Part shown: in pieces, positions 11,463 to 26,000 of the stretch | Layout: each line of letters opens with the position of its first letter | Position numbering within the stretch: position 1 is the first letter of the stretch | From: Callaeas wilsoni | Taxonomy: Eukaryota; Chordata; Aves; Passeriformes; Callaeidae | Assembly: GCA_013398955.1 (NCBI GenBank) | Contig: VWPU01004924.1 | Coordinates: 31,226-95,225, forward strand | DNA length: 64,000 bases | Reading direction: 5' to 3' | The notes under the pieces: generated by a model | The model's input: only the letters and a program-made list of their open reading frames with translations | What the model was told of the DNA's origin: nothing | The model's database searches: none | Made by a program: the position numbers and the translations under genes

Positions 11463-14400
11463 CACAGTGGCTCTACCGTTCATCAGAGAGGCACCAGAGA
11501 GGATCTGAGCTGCTGAGCCAGACACTCCACGGGCACAAACATACTCACACATGGCACGTTCCCTCCCGTGTCAGCCTTCAGCCCATGGCTGACCCCAAAG
11601 TGACCTGCCCTGCCTTCGAAATGACATTTCTGTGCCCCCAGAGGCAGCAATGCAGAGGGCTCGTGCTGTCTCATGGCTTTAAAGATTTGCTCTCAAATAA
11701 CTGCTTACAGCTCACCAAGTTGAGTGCAAGTGAAGAGAAGGGATCCCATTCCCTGTGTGTATCCAACCTGGCATTTAGCTTAATTTCCTGTATTTATACT
11801 CTGTCATTTGATCCTGTCCCTTGATCCTTGCATGAGGGACTAAATAACAGTGGCCACCCCAAATTACAGTGCTGGAAGCGACAGAAACCCACGCTTTGAA
11901 ATGTATAGTTCTGCTAGAAATTGGAAAATAATTTAAAATGCATTTAAAATATTAGTTCAGAGTTATTATAATTATCCTATTATAAAGCATATTTGCAAAA
12001 AATAACAGTCTTGGACATGGGTCTTTCAGGCCAAGTTTCATCTCAAAATGAACTCTCACAGCCCTTAATATCACTCTGAGACAGTTAATTATATCTTGGC
12101 AGAAACTGAGCCCCTATAATTAGGCTGATGTATTTGACAGATTATTTTTCACAAAAAAGTTGACCACAAATAGTTCTCAATCGACCTAACAGCCTTCCCA
12201 TTTGAGAACCCCTATGCAAATGTAAAAATACAGTCTATCTTGCCTCTCTAGTGGGTTTGATATGATTTGGCAGAACTTACAGAGGAGCTTGAAGCCAATT
12301 GTTAGTGGAATGAGCTAAGAGGTGATGAAAGAGCTTTAGGTCTTGGGCTGTGAGAAGGCAGTTGGCCACACACTTAGACAAATGGAAAATAAAAGACATT
12401 ATTGGATGAAATTACAAATATTCCCAGAGGATTCATGTACTCTGGAGTGCCTTTCCTTTCAGCGTGCAAGGACAGCCAAATGTTCCTCAGACTCAGCCTT
12501 TCATTTCACGTGCTTGCAAAAGTTGCTTAAGAAAAAAATCACACAGCTCATAAGCTTTTTTCAAGTAGTTCATATTTTTTTAAAGCTGGTAAACATGGGG
12601 TGTTTGACCCAGTTTGCTCTCAGTAACTGCAGCTTGCTCCTCATGTGCCCAAATTAAGGCCATGTGCCTTGGCTTAAATTCTGCTTAGTGAGGTTTAAGC
12701 TAAGGGATGGTATTTCACAGCAGGGAGAAGATAAGGACATGCACAGGGTATGGAGAGGGACTGAGCTGAAGGGAGCTGACTCGGGGAGCGCAGCCATGTG
12801 CCTGCATTTGGTCAAGAATATTCTTGTTGTCTCACACTCCAAGACCAGCACAGCAGTCTCCAGCACATCACCCCAGTGTGAAGCCAGCGCTGTCCCTTCC
12901 CCATGTGGGGCCCTCTCTCTTCAGGATGAAGGGGTATTTGATGAATTGTTGGACAGTTTCGGAGACTTTGTTTTATTTTTGCAAGCTTTAGTTTAGATTA
13001 TCACATTAAAGTATCATTTGTGAGAGAGGATATTTCTGTTGGAAAGATGCAGCAGTTTTCTGCAGGATTTAGTCTGTTCTATCCCTACAGAAAGGCCTTT
13101 TCTTCAAAAAAACCAACATGAAATCAAAAGTTAAATTGTTGAAGGGCAGGAAATGTGCTAGAATCGTGGTCCAAGGACAATACTCCTATTTAGTGCAAAA
13201 TCACTAATGCCTTCTTGCTACTAACTAGAGCTGCGTCAACAATACCACAGGTTGAAAATGATCCTTGAGATTAAATGCCCCTTTTTCTTACTTCACTAGA
13301 TTTTTCAAATAAATGTGATAAGTAGATAAATGGCTGCTAAAAGTGAACCCTGACATGGAGCAGACTGTGCCTTTTTGGCTAGGAAGAAAAAGGAACTTGG
13401 ACTGCACATAGACTGGGGAGAAAGTCTGGGCTGGAGTATCCACAGAGGAGCAGATGAACAGCTTTTGTGAATGAGGCTAATGATGAAGGGTTTTTAAATG
13501 TATATTCCCATAACTGCTATGAATAATAAACATTTATGTTGGTACAATGCCCACTCATTTCAGCCTGATGAGAATTCCTACAAGGCTCCGCTGTGGTAAC
13601 TTCTCTTACAAACCAATGACAGTCTGTGTTTTCCATTGTCCTGGAATATTTGATATATTTTTATTACACTGGATATCTTGGCATGACTGATGTGCTTCTG
13701 GATGTATCAACAGCCAAGGCTTCTTTTTGTCACAGAGTTGAACATTAGGGTGTTTGGTAAGATGTATTAATTTCCTTGTGCCTCAGTGATGTTCAAAACG
13801 AGCTTTTTGCAGAATTCCTGCCTTTTCTCCTCCCATGGAAATATATTTCCAAAAACTTGTGACGCTGTGGGCTTATTTATTTCAAACTCTTTTCTTCCAG
13901 AAACATTTGTGCCTCTTTAGAATATTTTTACTGCAATACCTACACTAGTGATCTTCAGATGAGCACTCTGAGAGGCTGACGTGTCATTATCTTCAGCTTT
14001 CCAAGCAGATAGACATGCAGGAAAGGAATTCGTCTCCCTTAACTTCAGCCACGTGAAAGTTAAGCATCTGCTACAAGCTTGTTTTACCTGTAGTCCTCAC
14101 GGAGACAGATCCCTTCAGCAGGTGATAAATGCTGTCTGTCTGAGGCATTTTCTCAAGAGTGGGACAGTTCATCCTCTGGAGGTGCCTTGGCTCTGGCAAT
14201 ATCCGAATGCTGTGAAAGGGCAATGAACAGTACCAGGATGTCTGATTTCCAAATTCAGCACCTCTGCCTCCCTGTACAAATACAAATGAGAATGAGAATG
14301 TGAATTGTTCATTTCAACACTGTAGGTTTTGCACAGTGAAATTTTGCAGTATTTTATGCTGTTTATTTGATTGTATTCATGCTTATTTCTGTATGTGTGT

Positions 14401-17400
14401 ATTTAATTCTATTGTGTATCCAGTTTTACTTAGTGGCAACAGCACTCAGCAGATTCCACTGGAAGGTTTGCAGGGAGTGACCAGATTTGGAGCAGGTCAA
14501 GAACTGTGTATTTTTGCTAGAAGCACTGTTGGTCCAGACGTTGCTCTGAAGCTCACAGATCAATTCTTATTTTGTTTTCTGTGTGGGTATTATGATTTGC
14601 ACAGGTATCACGCCTTGGTAAAGGTGTGATACAGCTCTTGCCTCAGCATGCCAAGACTCCGTGCACATTTACTCGCAGAGTAATGTATGCACAACTATGA
14701 GACCTCTTGATTACCAGCAGTGTCTGCATGCTGGGAGCGTTCCTTATTCCTTTTATGTTTGTAATTCTGTGTCTTCAGGTGTAGAAGAACTGCCTGCCAG
14801 CATCTGTTTCTCTATCTGTTGATAGTTAAGAAAAGCTGAATCTTAAACAGTTGTGTGCCTAAACTTCTTTCTTTCCTAAAGAAAAGAACTGGATAAAAAG
14901 GAGACATATTTTTCAATGTATTTCTTTGGTGGACTTAAAGGTGTGAAAGATTTCTAAGGATTGGTAAAAGGCTTGGAAAACAACATGCTACCACTACTGT
15001 TCCACTCTTTTATAGATGTTCAGGTTTCTGAAGACTATAAGTACATACATTTTCTCCTTAGGGTAGTGAGTTCAAAGTAAAGAAATCAGAATTTGACATA
15101 GTTCATAAATATAGACTTCATTACCATTCACTGTTAATGGTACACGTTTGAACTTTCCATCCATATTTCTGTTTATATATTAGAGAAGCAGTGGTTTCTG
15201 GAGCGCAGGGAAGCCAACTTGCAAGCAGAGAGGGAAGAGGAGTCTTCACAGTTTCCAATTTGAGCACGGTGACTTTCCAAAGATGGAGCAGACTGGGAAA
15301 AAAATGTCACTGGACAGGCAGGATCAACAAACTGGCTCCAGCCAGCAAGTTCACCCATGCCAGCTTCAGCCTCGGCTCCCACAGAGCCCATAGTTGTGCA
15401 CCTTCAGATTACAAAAGAAGCTAAAATCATAAAGGACAAGTTCAGCTGTGCAGAATAATTATGGGCAACTTCTTCCTCTTCACACTGAGTGATCCCTTGC
15501 TGAAAGGAGTGGGGCTATTTGGGGAGAAAGGTAATCGCTCTAAGTTAGCAACCACTGTAATTTTCCAACCCCTTCTACACTGCAAAAATAGCCCTGTCTG
15601 TACAGTCCTATAAAGTGGATTGCTGGGGTAAAGGGAGCAAGGCTCTTGTTCTGAAGCAGAAGGTGGAGGACCTAAAGATCCAAGTGCACACAGCCCTCAG
15701 CACCAGCTGCCTTTAAGTAAAATGAATCCCATGGGTCTGTCCTGTGTCAAACGGCCTCGCTTCTGTCCCCCAGGTCCCACTCTGTGCCTAGGGGGAGGGC
15801 TGTGGTGGATTCACCAAGAGCAGTCTGGCAGTGCACGTTCACTTCCAAAGCACCGCTCCCTGTGGGAAAGTCCAGAGACTACTGGGCAGCTGCATGAGGA
15901 TGTTTGCGCTGATTGTGATCTGGCTAAACAAAATTGTTTGGGGCCTTACCTGTGCAAGGCAGTGCCTTTTCCCAGTGCTTACTCAAGTTTAAAGGGGAGC
16001 TGGGCCAGTTCCAGGTGTGACCATGGCCAGCTATAAGTGATTTCTGTTGATTTAACCAGGCTGGGTGCTGGCTGGTGAGAGTACAGCTTGCAGGGTTGAA
16101 AATAAAGCAGGTTTTTACTTTACTCTTTACAGATAATTGAATTTGCTAGGGTTCAGTGGGAGAAGGCTGGCACTGCACCTGTAGATGTCTTGTCCAGGAG
16201 GGGAGAGAGCCATGGCTGTGAGTGCTGCATTCAGATCCATACAGCCATGGGGTGGAAAGCAAAGGGAACTCTGTGAGCAGCCAATGTAACTTCACCCCTG
16301 TGCAAGTGAAAAGCAGGAAAGGGAACATATTATCTTCTTTTGCATCTTTAAGGGAAAATCCGATGTAAGGAAGGCTCTCTAGCATGAACTGAATTTGGAG
16401 ACCGAGTCAATACTTTGCAAATGATCCCCAAGATGCTTTAACCACCGGAGTGTTTGGCTTAAGAATAAGAGAATCATGTGGGATGTGTTTAATTGTGTTT
16501 ATAGAATAATAACATGGGCTGCCTTCAATTTGCAATACAAGACTTTTCTACTCCTCAGTGTAACTCAGATCTGAAGCCAGTCAGAGAAACTCTTTCTGAC
16601 AGCTTCCCCATTAATACTTGCCTGCAGAAGTACATTATTTTTTAAAAAGCAGCAGGTAAATGGATCGACATTCCTGCCAAAACGGGGACTGCATGTGTGT
16701 GGATGTCCCACAAAGGCAGAGGGATAAAGCACCCTCTAAGTTGAATTCCACAAAAGAAAGAAATGTTGAGTAATGTCTAAGTTCCAGCTGAAGACAAGGG
16801 AGGTGTTGGTTCTGTCCAAGCTCTGGCAGATTCAAGGGAGAGCTTTCCATATCTGGATGATCCCAGGCACTCAAAAACTTAAGCACATAAAAGGAGACCA
16901 AGTATGATCTCACTGCAGGGAACAGACTCATGTTCTCGGACACACACCAAAGAAATCCAGTTCTGGAAAATTTTCCCCTTCTGAAAGTCAGAGAGGGAAA
17001 GCCAAGTTTTGCTAGCACAAGCTCAGAATGGTTTCTCAGGCTGGAAAAGTAGGTGGATCCACCTGCATCTATGTAGGTTGTATGGACCATGTAGGTTGTC
17101 CCACTAGAAATATTCTACCACATTTCATTTTAAAATGGATGGTTAAAAAAAAAAAATCAATTAAATGATGTATACTGCCTTTGTATCTCATCACTTCTAT
17201 AGCTCACCTTTTTTGGAATATGACCTGGAACAGGAAGAAAAATAAAAACAATTTCATTTTAGATCTCTCTGTAATTGACACAAATGGTTTGGGTATGTTT
17301 GGGTTTGGTTTTTTTCCTTTTACACAAATGCATTAGGTTTTTAATGGTAGGAGTCTCTGGATGACTGGGGAGCTATTGGACTTTGAACTTTTGAAGAGTG

Positions 17401-18337
17401 TTGGTAGTATGAGGCCCAATGGCTGTGTAATTTTGGTAAAATATGTCCACATGGGTAGGAAATGAAGAGATTTTTTTTATCAGGGAGTTGCAAGGTATAA
17501 TCCTACAGCAGATAAAAATTGAAGGTATCAAAGGTATTTCAAATTATCAATATATCTGTGGTTTATCACAGGGATGTTCCTGCCATAAGCACAGTATGTA
17601 TCAGTTCCATTTCACTGGGAAAATTTTGAGACATTTTGAGATTTATTGAAATAGTCCCGCTTTCTGTTAAATCCTGCCCTCCAGAAGTCTAGCCAAATCT
17701 GAACTGGTTCCATGGACTCCTGTCAGGGCACTGAGGCCTCCACATTAATGTCAGGGAGAAGAGCTGGCAGTTCACACCAGCCACGTGTCAATGAGGGCAG
17801 CAAAGCTACTGTTCTACAAAAAATATCGCCAAAGTTATGGCACCCCCAACGACAAAAAAAAAGGAATGAAGACCTATGTGAAAAGATTTTGGATGGAGCA
17901 TTCAGAGTCTGAGCACTTTCACTGTGTAATGGATTTCCTTCACTGCTCGCTTTCATATTTTGAAGAAATAACACTTCATCTGTGTTATCTGTGAGATGAG
18001 TCTGGTGAGATGTTCACAGGCTGAAGTCTGCAGACCAAATAATTCAAGATTTTCTCAGGGCCTGATTCTGCATCAGGAAAGTTGATGTGAATTTTATTGC
18101 AGATCTGTTGGGGCATCTGAGGCTTTTATCCTAGAAAGCGTTCATATGAAACAAAGTCTAAAGTACTTTTGATATTATATTTTATTCTTCTAATATGCTA
18201 ACAGAAATTCAATGATGCAGGGCTGATACAGATTTAGATGATGTGGACTGTTATAACATTGAAGGCTCTGAAGAGCAGCCTGCAAGGAGCAAGCAACCGT
18301 AGTAAAAAGTAGCAAGCAAAACTAATCTTTAAAACTA

Positions 18338-18412
18338 CATTTTATTTTATTTTATTTTATGTTGTTCTATTTTGTTTTGTTTTGTTGTTTTTTTATTTTA
18401 TTGTATTTTAAA
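18338..18412 (+). repeat. TTTTA / TTTTG pentanucleotide-rich tract
   Basis: TTTTA repeats about five times, then TTTTG three times, then T-rich variants. Simple repeat only. Confidence 0.85.
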
Positions 18413-19908
18413 AGATTGTGCTGGTAACACACTCGACAATTTTGGAATATGGGAGGTGAGGCAAACTGGTGAAGGGGTCCTTGAAAACCGTGTAAATGCA
18501 AAGGGTCTGACCAGCCTCATCCCTCCCTCCTTCCCTGCCCAGGAAAAAGCTTCAATACTGGGAGTTTCTGTATTTTCCTGGTTAGATTGTAGTTTTCAGA
18601 TGACACTTTGATGTGATATGCGAGTTTAAAAGAGAAAATATTTGTGTTGTAATGGAGATTGGATAGTGACTGTAAAATAGGATGTTTCCTATAATTTCAG
18701 ATGTGCTTTTCCCTTTTGTCATCTGATTCTGTTCTGCCAATTTCTGAGGAGAGGGACTGAGAAACCATTCATTGGACTACGCAAAACGAGCCAGGATATT
18801 GCTTTGTCTTCAGAGATCATTCTTTTATTCCTTTCTATCACTCAGGTTCCTACCATATTATCCTACTATTGTATCATGTTACATTATGTTATGCTAATTT
18901 CTGGTTTCTGGTGCTGTATCTATTAGAGTGTTATGGGTGAGCTGAACAGGCACCTTTTTACTGCTGCCAGTGTTTGTGATAACTATGAAAAACATGAACT
19001 TCTGCTTGGCACTAAATTGCATTTCTAGGGTTCCTGCAGCACATAAAAAAAAGGAGACTTGCTTATCATCGGTTGCTCTTACAAGCCTTGATAAATAAAT
19101 GCTATTGGCTTGTGCTCGACTGACCATGTTTCAATGTGAAAACATAAATGGTCAGAAATATTTATTCATTGCACGGGGAGCTTTGGCTTGAACCAGCTGC
19201 CCATGAGACATGCACTTCACATCCTGAGGTTTCCCAAAGCAAATGCCTAGTGAAGGCAGGACATGACTAAAGGTCTCTCAAAAAAAAAAAGGGTCTCTCA
19301 AAATCAAACAAAAAAAACCTGTATTGGGTTGTGGCCTGAAGAAAGTGAGAGGAAGAGGAGTCATCTAAAGGCTTTAAGCATGAAAAACGGAGCCTGACTA
19401 TTTCAACGTGGTCCACAGATACCTGCAAATTGCCAGAAAGTGCAGCTGTAATGGGTTTCAGAAGGGATGCCATCAACAATCCCTGACAGGTTTCCAGTGC
19501 TGAGCATGTTTAATTTTACTCACATAAAAGTGTAGCATTTTTGGAGCTCATGCCATTTTTGGATGGGCACCCTTACGGGGCAAAACCAGGGGTTTCATGT
19601 AAGCTCTGCCATGGTGTTGAAGGAAGGGAGTTCCAGCGCACCACCCATCAGCATTTTAGAGGAAAAAACATCATACTGCAATTAAAAAGAATGGGAATAA
19701 GCAGTAAAATCCTTGTAAAGCACACGTTGTCCCTGTGAGGAGCTGCGGTGGCAATGGCAGGTATTGCAGTGTGGCAAGGTGGCTCGGGCAGGGTTGATAA
19801 TGCTCCTTGTTAGTGTAAACCAAGCCCAAGTGATGAAACAGGACTGAATTCACCCACACCAGAAGCAGGTGCTGCTCCACGGACTGCAGGCTCTAAGCCA
19901 GCCTGCAT

Positions 19909-19931
19909 TTATCTCATCTCATCTCATCTCT
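19909..19931 (+). repeat. Short ATCTC microsatellite
   Basis: Four tandem ATCTC units followed by a partial unit. Confidence 0.8.
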
Positions 19932-22395
19932 CCTAGAAGATGGTGCTGCTGACAGATCCTTTTATGCCCATCCCTTTCTACATGCAGGAGATCCCTTTTT
20001 CCATACACAGGAACATCCTTCTCAAAGTCAAACAGAGGCTGGCCGAGATCTCTGCTTAGTTTGACTTCATTTTCCCAAATCACAGCACAGCACCACAATT
20101 AACCCTTTGGACTGCTGGAACGTGGAGCCACACTGAGCTCAGTATCAGCCTGAACCACCTCAGCAGGCACCAGTCAGAGCATTGCTGCCTCTTGCTCTCT
20201 GAGGCAGGTGTCTGCAGCTCGGTGTTTGTGATCTGTGAAGAGGTTAAAGCCAGCTAATGCAATCTGGTTCCAGCTCAGCAGAGCCTGTAGGCATGTGGCT
20301 TACTTTGATTGGAAGCCCTGGGACTGCTACCTAGTGTGTTATTACCCATGGGCTTTGCTAGCCCGGGAAAAGACTTCCCAGTTCTGTAGGTCTCTAGCAG
20401 ACAGTCAGACTGTCTAGACAACACCCAAAACAACCATTGTTTTTCAGCAGTTTTCAGTGGGAGCCAATCTTCCTCCATGCATTTTGCAGTGTGGCTCTGC
20501 CTGAATATATTTCAGGGAGCCCAAGAGCCCAGACTCTGAATGCACAGGATTGGCACACGTTACATCACTGGATCCTGAAGTCCCAAGCTCTGTTGTTTGC
20601 CACCTCCAGTAAGAGAAATTTCAGAGCAGGCTGGTTTTACAGCTGTCTCAACCAGCCAGAAGTGTTGTGTTCCCTGTTCCCTGCTCCATGTTGCATGGAG
20701 CAACAGAAATTACCCGCTGTAAGTCTATGAGAAAAATTAAATTTCTTCTGAGAGAACAGACATTAACAATATAAATTAAAAATTATCAAAATCACATATT
20801 TTTATAAAAAAAATATTGACTTTAGATCACAGAGCTGCTGTGTTAGTACACTGGTGGAAACTGTACAAGAAAGGGATACAGGTTTTAAAAGTATTAGTTA
20901 CAACATTTTGGGAAAGCAGTGCATTTTCCTCTTCTATGCAATAGAAATTGAACAATTCTGTGTTCACTCTCTGGTTGTTTGTGCCATTCCAAAAGAGTAA
21001 TTTCAATTAAAGGAACATATGACCTTCTTTTGTCCTCAAAGGAGAGTCATTTAGTCCTCTGGTGTAATGCAGCTGGGTGCAGCAAACAAACCCTTGTAAG
21101 CCATTTATCTAAGTGTAATGTCAACTAAACCAGAGAAAACTGCCTATATCTGTGTGTCAATGTTGGACACGGGGATCTTGTGAGATTATCAGATGACCCA
21201 TCAAAAAAAACTCATGGAGTTCACAACAAAAATGGAAAGTGCTGTAAAAATCTGTGGATATTTTTCTACTCTTTGGACATAGTTTCCAACTCAGAGTTTT
21301 CCCTGGCATTAATCTATCTAGATCTTTGATTAATACATTGCTAGTTTTCCATAGATACAAAAGACTGTAAAACTTAATTCTTGGGCCAGTGCACCTTTTG
21401 CATCACAAAAACTGCAGAGCAGAGCATGTAAGAACGAGCTGAGCTGTGTGCACAGATGTGTGTGTGTGTACACAGAGGGGCACTACAGACTGCCAGTGAA
21501 CCCTCTGCAGCAGGATCACACAGTTCACCAGCTAAACTAGAAGGTCCAACTTTATTTATACCTGATTGGGCAGGGATGTGGCCAGAAAAAATTAGAAAGG
21601 AAGCAATATAAGAGCTTTAGAATATATGAATTATATAAATATAGAAAGTCAGGCAACTAAAATAAAATTGCGTGCCTCTGAAATGATGCAAAAGGGCTGC
21701 ACTTTCTAGGGGTGCACTAGAGATGCTCTAAGCTTATGGAAATAGGAGAGCTGGCACAGCCACAGCAAGAAAAGGACAAGGAATGGGTCCCTGTGTCAAA
21801 AACACAGCCCACAGATTCAGGCGATCACTTTGCAAGAGTGATGGAGGGATTCTATTGTAATTTTAAAAAAATCTAAACCTTGAAGCAGTGAAGTCACAGT
21901 CTTGAGTCAGGCAGACCAAGCTATTGTCCTAATGCACTGAACAATCAGAAGTGATGAAAGATCTCTGGGATTTTGTCTTTACTTTGTCCTTCTAAATCAT
22001 GGAAAAAACCCAATGTGACTTGCCTTTTATTTAGTGGGTTTTTGGAAGGAATTAGCTAAGACTGGAGCTTTTTCCTTGTGAAGACAGACATCAAAGGGCA
22101 GATGTCTCTGGAAAAGCAAATGGTTCCCATTTTCTTTCCTGAAGGAATAACAAAATGGGAATAATTCAACTTCTATTTCCTTGCCACGGAAGAGGGGTGA
22201 AAAAAACAAAGAAATCCAGCAGTACGGATTCCTGAGTCAAAAAGCAACAGAGAAAACATCATTTGGCTTTCCTACATTTTACAGCAAATTTTCAGGTTTG
22301 TATTTGCAGTTAGCTCACGGTGGATGAAACGAAACGCAACACACCTGCTGGAGGAGTCCAGCTCTAAACAAACCCTGCCGTAACCCAGAGAATCC

Positions 22396-22930
22396 AAGGG
22401 ACGTGCAAAGCAGAGGGTGCCGGGCTCCTCCGCGGAGCGGAGCGGAGCATCCTCCGGGCGGCGGGAGCCGCGGTTGCCATGGGAGCGCGGATGCTTTCCC
22501 TCGCATCAGCGCCGCATCTGCGGGCAGCGCTCTGCCCTTACAGCCCCGCTGGCCCGCAAAGGCGGGTGGCGTGGCTGTGCGGGCTCTCCATGTTTGTTGG
22601 ACGGAGGCCCGACGGTTCAACCTTGCAATTACTTTCCGCCCCGCTGGATTAATTTTTTGGGGGGGAGCAGGGAGGATGCAGTGTCCTCTTTATCATTTGA
22701 GAGCGCGCTGTACGTGAAGGGCTCTGCAAAGAGCCGGCTGTCGGCGCCAGGCAGGGATGCGCCGAGATGCGGGGGGCGGGCGGGGATGCGCGGAGGCGCC
22801 GCGGGCGGCCCCGGCCCCGCTCCCGGTCCCGGGTGCGCCGCTGCTCCCGGCGGCTTTCCCGAGCCGATGCCGCCCTCTCGCGGGCTCCGGGCTGCCGGCG
22901 CTGGGGAGCTCCAGGCACCCTCGTAGAGAA
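22396..22930. promoter_or_regulatory. Orphan CpG island
   Basis: About 530 bp of strongly GC- and CpG-rich DNA stand out in AT-rich surroundings, 26 kb upstream of MAOA exon 1. It contains GCGGA repeats (22432-22448), a GC-box cluster (22771-22785) and many overlapping open frames on both strands, as expected of stop-poor GC-rich DNA. None of the frames resembles a protein I know. It could be the promoter of a non-coding RNA, an alternative far-upstream promoter, or an unannotated first exon. Direction is unknown. Confidence 0.65.
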
Positions 22931-22955
22931 TAAAAAAACCCATAAATCTGCTCTC

Positions 22956-23000
22956 CAGGCAAATCCCGACCTGCTCCCCAGGCAAATCCCGACCTGCTCC
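22956..23000 (+). repeat. 23-bp direct repeat at the edge of the CpG island
   Basis: CAGGCAAATCCCGACCTGCT(CC) occurs at 22956 and again at 22979. A decayed third start (CAGGCGATTCTCAACC) lies at 23002. Confidence 0.9.
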
Positions 23001-23009
23001 CAGGCGATT

Positions 23010-26000
23010 CTCAACCTTTCCAAGGGTAGAATCTGCAGAAACAGCGCTCCTCAGTTTTTTCCTTTCTTTTCTCCATTTTACATTCGCTTGTGTATTTACA
23101 GATCTGTTTGTATGCCTCCCCCCACGGCGGGAGAGATGGGTGCCAGATCAGCTGCTCGCTTGAACAGGCAGAAAGCTGCTGCCCGGGGCAATCAGCACGG
23201 GCAAACCAACCCTGGGTCTGCTCTGCTGATTAATTAGAGGTCTGATGAAGCCAGCAAGCTCTTCCTTCAAACCCAAGGGACTGGGTTTCCCAGGCAGCTC
23301 TGCTGAAAAAAGCACTTTTTCTCTAGCTTTGGACACCAAAAAGCCCTGCAAAAGCTATCGTGCAGACCCAAATCGCATGTGGTGTTTAGCAGTTCTTAGG
23401 AGAAAGAACTTCTCCCTTCGGTAGCAAGTCTCCGAGAGAGGCAGTCTGGAGTCAGTCTGAGATTTCAGACACCGGTTTAAGTCTTGTGACCTCATCTGGT
23501 CAAAGCTAGCAAGGCTCAGGCTGTCCCTGCCCTGTCAAAGATTTTTCCTGTTGCCTTAGGCAAGGTTCCTGCTGCTGGGGCTTGACCTGAGTGCCTGGAC
23601 AGCTCTGGGATGCTGAACTGGGGGCCAGCAGCAACAAGAAAATTTGCACCCCACCTGGCCCCAGGCTGCAGGAGACCAAGGATCATGGTGGGGCTAGAGG
23701 AGTGGGCAATGTTTTTCTCCACTAAATTAATCTTTCCATGGAAAAGGAGTGTAGGAGCTCCCAAGACTTCATCACAAGAGCAAATCCTATTTATTTGCTG
23801 TTATTCACGATCAGGAGGGCCCAGCTCTCCAGCTCCCAGCACATCTGTGCAGCTGTTCCCTGGAGCTTGACAGCAGTTTGGGCATGAGGAAACAGCACTG
23901 CAGAGCTGCTGGTCTTGGAAGGATGACAGCCAGAAAATTAATGAGCATTAGTACAAAGGTCTGGGGGATTTAACCATGGCACTAGAGCAACCTGTGAGCA
24001 TTTTACACCAAGTTATTTTCCCCCAAATGTAATGGTAAGAAGGCACCACAGAAACAGCTCCAGTACAAACACTTGTCAGCGCAGGAAACCCTCCTCAAGT
24101 GCAGAGGCTCTTCCCAAGGACTTTATTGCATATCAGAGGCAATAACAATTTATTTCAGTGTCTTCACTGTTAGATATAATAGCCAAACAGAGGTATGAAA
24201 GACCCAAGCTGACACTCTGGTTAAAATCTATTGCTCTGCCTAATCATTGTACAGCTGAACAACAAATCACCAGTGTGGCTATAAATCGTGTATTTGCATA
24301 AATAAATAAAAGTAGTCTTGTGCAGCCAGCTTTCCCATTGCATAATGTGGTTTCTCTAAGACCCTTTTGGGGGCTTCTGAGTATTGCTTCTCAAGCTCCT
24401 AATTCTTCAGTTCATCAGTAATGTCAGTTTTCCACCTGATTGAAAAGCACCAACTTTTTTTTTTACCGGGTCCAGAGAACATCTGTGTGCATTTGGGCTG
24501 ATCCACTCAAGAGAAAGGGATTTGAAGTGTACAGAAGAGGAAGGGCTTTGGACAAAAAAAATAGAAGAGAGGTTCTGGACATTTGTGGCCATGAAATGAT
24601 CCATTAGTCTCCTTACAAACTTAGGAGGACTCACCACACTCTTCGCCCCATCCTGCCTCCAAACTAAAACCTCCCCTGCAGCTTTTCTGTGGTGCAAGGT
24701 TAAAAAGTTCCTGCTTTCCAGCCCACTGTGTGGATGTAATTATTGCTATATATTCCCATTTTAACACACTTTGGTATGTTTGGGAAACAAAAATCAGCAA
24801 ATGCATGTGGTGATTATCCACAGAGTTCATATTTTCTGGAGAAGCAGAGGGAGCAGTGAGCTACTGATCACCTCTATGTGAACCTTTACATTCTGTCTGC
24901 TCTGTTCAGTCTCTTTGGTGTTCATTATCGCTTTCCCTTTCTCCTGCTTGATACAGTGAAGTAGACCTGGATATTTTGTGATTCCTTTAATAGGCTCAGT
25001 GCAGCAAAGTGCTTTCAGTTCACACACTCTTCTTTTGATTTCAGGGAAGGAAAAGCAAAGTTAAGGGCATTTGCATTAGTGGCTGTTTGCTGACTCAGTC
25101 CTTCCAATTTTGCTCCAAATCCCTATAAGAGTTTATTTACTAGTTTTTAATGTAGCTTTGTAACCATGTCCTCGCCTTAAAAGCGGCCCTTTGCCACAAT
25201 GTGTATCTACAAAGGGTGAAGCTGCTTTTCCCCACACTCACTGCCAGGATCTGCACTTTAGGTGAAAATAGAGAACAGAGAAAAAGAAGCTTGGGAGGTC
25301 ACCAAGAGAGAAATAATAGGACAAAGAGATGAAAGACTTGGCAAAACCTAAATCCCTTTTTCATTATTATTTAATATTTTAAATCTGATCATCTCGACTC
25401 TGTTTAGGTACATGTGTGCATACCACACAGGTGGTTTGTTTTTTCATATTGTTCACAGTATTAAACATAAATTGCCAAGTATCTGTCCAAAATAATGAAA
25501 TTTGACATTTAATTGACATCCAATTTATTATTCTATTTCTGTGGACACCATATGGCCCAAAAAATAGACTCAATTTGTCTTCTTAGCTTAGAAATGGGTT
25601 TTTCAGACTGTCCAGCCCTCTGATCTGTGCCTGTTGTTCCAGCTTCTCCAGTGCCAGGAGTCACAAGCCACAAAAGCCCTGAAGACCTTCAAAGCCAGTG
25701 TTAAGGAAACTAAGTGAGGATGTTGCTTAACTCACGTTAAAGACATGTTTGTGTGCTAAGCCTTGGATGTAGTGATGGAAATTTCAGAAGCAAAAGCAAT
25801 TTTCAACTGCTATTTTCAAGATTCCCTAAATAACTTACCTTAGCACGTTTTTCCATAGAGCTCTGGGTAGGTACTGCCTTGCACGTGTGTGACATCCACA
25901 GCAAAATCCTCCCTCACCCTGCACAGGGGGCATTAATAGCACACCTCAGGCCTCTGCAGAGGTAGTGGCAATTAAAACACCAAAGCAATAGTTTGGCCAG

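Larger units (their letters stand above)
11463..22395. other. Intergenic desert
   Basis: Eleven kilobases with only simple repeats (18.34 and 19.91 kb). Open frames are short, lack homology I recognise, and are not arranged like exons with splice sites. Confidence 0.6.

Noticed and set aside
22403..23237. Several 100-170 codon frames on both strands at the orphan CpG island
   Set aside because: They overlap each other in many frames and have low-complexity Gly/Ala/Pro/Arg composition, no recognisable domain and no clear splice structure.
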